Assembly: GCF_002158905.1 (NCBI RefSeq)
Contig: NZ_CP021431.1
Coordinates: 3,173,501 to 3,237,500, forward strand
DNA length: 64,000 nt
Direction of reading: 5' to 3'
DNA from: Yoonia vestfoldensis
GTDB lineage: Bacteria; Pseudomonadota; Alphaproteobacteria; Rhodobacterales; Rhodobacteraceae
A model generated the notes under the pieces. The model was not told the origin of the DNA and did not search any database. It saw only the letters and a list, made by a program, of their open reading frames with translations. Below, piece after piece: positions 60,435-64,000 of this stretch (the stretch's first letter is position 1; each line of letters begins with the position of its first letter). A program made the translations under genes and the position numbers.

Positions 60435-60511
60435 CCAGGTCAAAACGACCCGGTTTTGACCTGGGTGAGCAAGGCATGTTTGCGCAGCAAACGTGCAGCT
60501 CACTCAGGTGC
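60435..60511 (-). other. Two hairpins in the 23S-5S spacer
   Basis: CCAGGTCAAAAC/GTTTTGACCTGG (60435-60446, 60453-60464) is a perfect 12-base stem with a 6-base loop. It is followed by a longer imperfect stem whose tip is GTTTGC-GCA-GCAAAC (60478-60492) and whose base pairs GGTGAGC with GCTCAC-T. These are probable processing signals between 23S and 5S. Confidence 0.55.
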
Positions 60512-60649
60512 TATGAGGCACTTCTTTCCAAGGTTGTTGGTTGAAGTGCCCTTTTTACCGGGCGTTTTGTTTGTTCCAAGTCTTATACGACTGTTGGTGT
60601 TTGTGTATGTATCCTGATTTTTCGCCAGTCTTACTATTACTGGATCAAA

Positions 60650-63490
<2,841 letters not shown>

Positions 63491-63899
63491 GATCCAGAAA
63501 AAGCAAGGCTTCTTCTGTGGTTGGGCCCTTTTGTTATTCAAACCCAACCTTAATCAAAATGCATACATTGCAGTGCCAGCCGCTGGTTCAGCAACTGACA
63601 CCGTTCGAACAGCATTACTGCTGTTCCGGTTAGTGTACTTGACTTGGAACAAAATAGATTTTCAGGGCCTAAACCCATCTGGCAATCCCCTCACGCGGGG
63701 CGCCTCTATTCTGATGTTGTATCTCTCTATACGATGTAAAATGCGACCGAAGCCGCAACGTCCAGTTGGACGGCAAAACAGCCAAAGCTGCTTGACGGTC
63801 AAACTGTGCTGATTGTGCCAGATGTTGGGACCATGCAGGTTCTCATGATTTGCTGCGCAAATCACGGCCACCCGCGCTTCTTTTGCTGCGCAAAAGAAG
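63491..63899 (-). other. tRNA-Ala to 23S spacer with paired hairpins
   Basis: About 410 bases of internal transcribed spacer with no gene. Near the tRNA it holds two perfect hairpins with the same tip: TGATTTGC-TGC-GCAAATCA (63846-63864) and CTTCTTTTGC-TGC-GCAAAAGAAG (63877-63899). The second abuts the tRNA-Ala 3' end. Confidence 0.7.
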
Positions 63900-63975
63900 T
63901 GGTGGAGCGTATCGGGATCGAACCGATGACCCCCTGCTTGCAAAGCAGGTGCTCTCCCAGCTGAGCTAACGCCCC
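63900..63975 (-). tRNA. tRNA-Ala (TGC anticodon)
   Basis: This 76-base tRNA starts GGGGCGTTAGCTCAGCTGGG and ends CGCTCCACCA with CCA encoded; the anticodon loop is CTTTGCAA. Its place before 23S is that of the standard 16S-tRNA-Ile-tRNA-Ala-23S operon; 16S and tRNA-Ile lie outside the window. Confidence 0.95.
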
Positions 63976-64000
63976 AAAATTTTGGTGGGTCGAGGAGGAC

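Overview
The window looks like a chromosomal segment of a marine-type alphaproteobacterium of the Rhodobacterales (Roseobacter group). The right end carries most of an rRNA operon on the minus strand, in the usual order tRNA-Ala(TGC), 23S, 5S, tRNA-fMet. The proteins (TauABC, Liv and Rbs-type transporters, CoxLMS-type hydroxylases, a TsuA-like YeeE/YedE) and the moderately high GC fit that group. The genus cannot be fixed from sequence alone.

Layout. 1-1.1 kb: small ORFs of phage character, including a truncated terminase-small-subunit-like gene. 1.4-9.2 kb: a catabolic locus with a guanidino-acid-type ureohydrolase, two SDRs and a TauABC/NMT1-type importer on the minus strand, and divergently a TetR regulator, a NodB-type deacetylase-fold hydrolase and an EamA exporter. 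9.2-9.6 kb: IS remnants. 9.9-15.2 kb: an SDR and a branched-chain-amino-acid-type ABC importer (livK, F, G, M, H) whose livM is broken by a one-base frameshift. 15.2-30.7 kb: a picolinate (pyridine-2-carboxylate) degradation locus. It holds a three-subunit molybdenum hydroxylase (PicA-like), a Rieske oxygenase system (PicB-like) in which ferredoxin, reductase and oxygenase alpha subunit are one ORF, an amidohydrolase-family decarboxylase (PicC-like), and the complete 2,5-dihydroxypyridine-to-fumarate pathway (PicD/NicX, PicE/NicD, PicF/NicF, PicG/NicE). A MarR-type repressor gene in this locus is interrupted by an IS110-family element; a TetR gene lies at the far end. 30.8-42 kb: an IS graveyard with a nested structure (an IS256 transposase gene interrupted by IS66, whose tnpC is interrupted by a small serine-recombinase element), a recombinase-in-trio remnant, and IS110, IS3 and serine recombinase fragments. 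42.2-60.2 kb: a 17.9-kb segment bounded by a 53-bp direct repeat of the 3' part of tRNA-fMet. It carries a sulfur module (YeeE/YedE plus rhodanese), an acetoin/2-oxoacid-dehydrogenase-like complex with a split E2, an aldehyde dehydrogenase, an M24 protein, an SDR, an unusual regulator (winged helix plus solute-binding-protein domain) and an Rbs-type sugar importer. 60.1-64 kb: the distal part of the rRNA operon.

How the parts work together. In the pic locus, picolinate would be hydroxylated to 6-hydroxypicolinate (PicA), then to 3,6-dihydroxypicolinate (PicB), decarboxylated to 2,5-dihydroxypyridine (PicC), ring-opened to N-formylmaleamate (PicD), deformylated (PicE), deamidated to maleate (PicF) and isomerised to fumarate (PicG). 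Three similar operator-like sites (around GAAGTATACTTC) lie upstream of the liv operon, picA and picC, suggesting one regulon under the MarR repressor that the IS110 element has now truncated. Exact removal of that element restores an uninterrupted 176-codon MarR frame.
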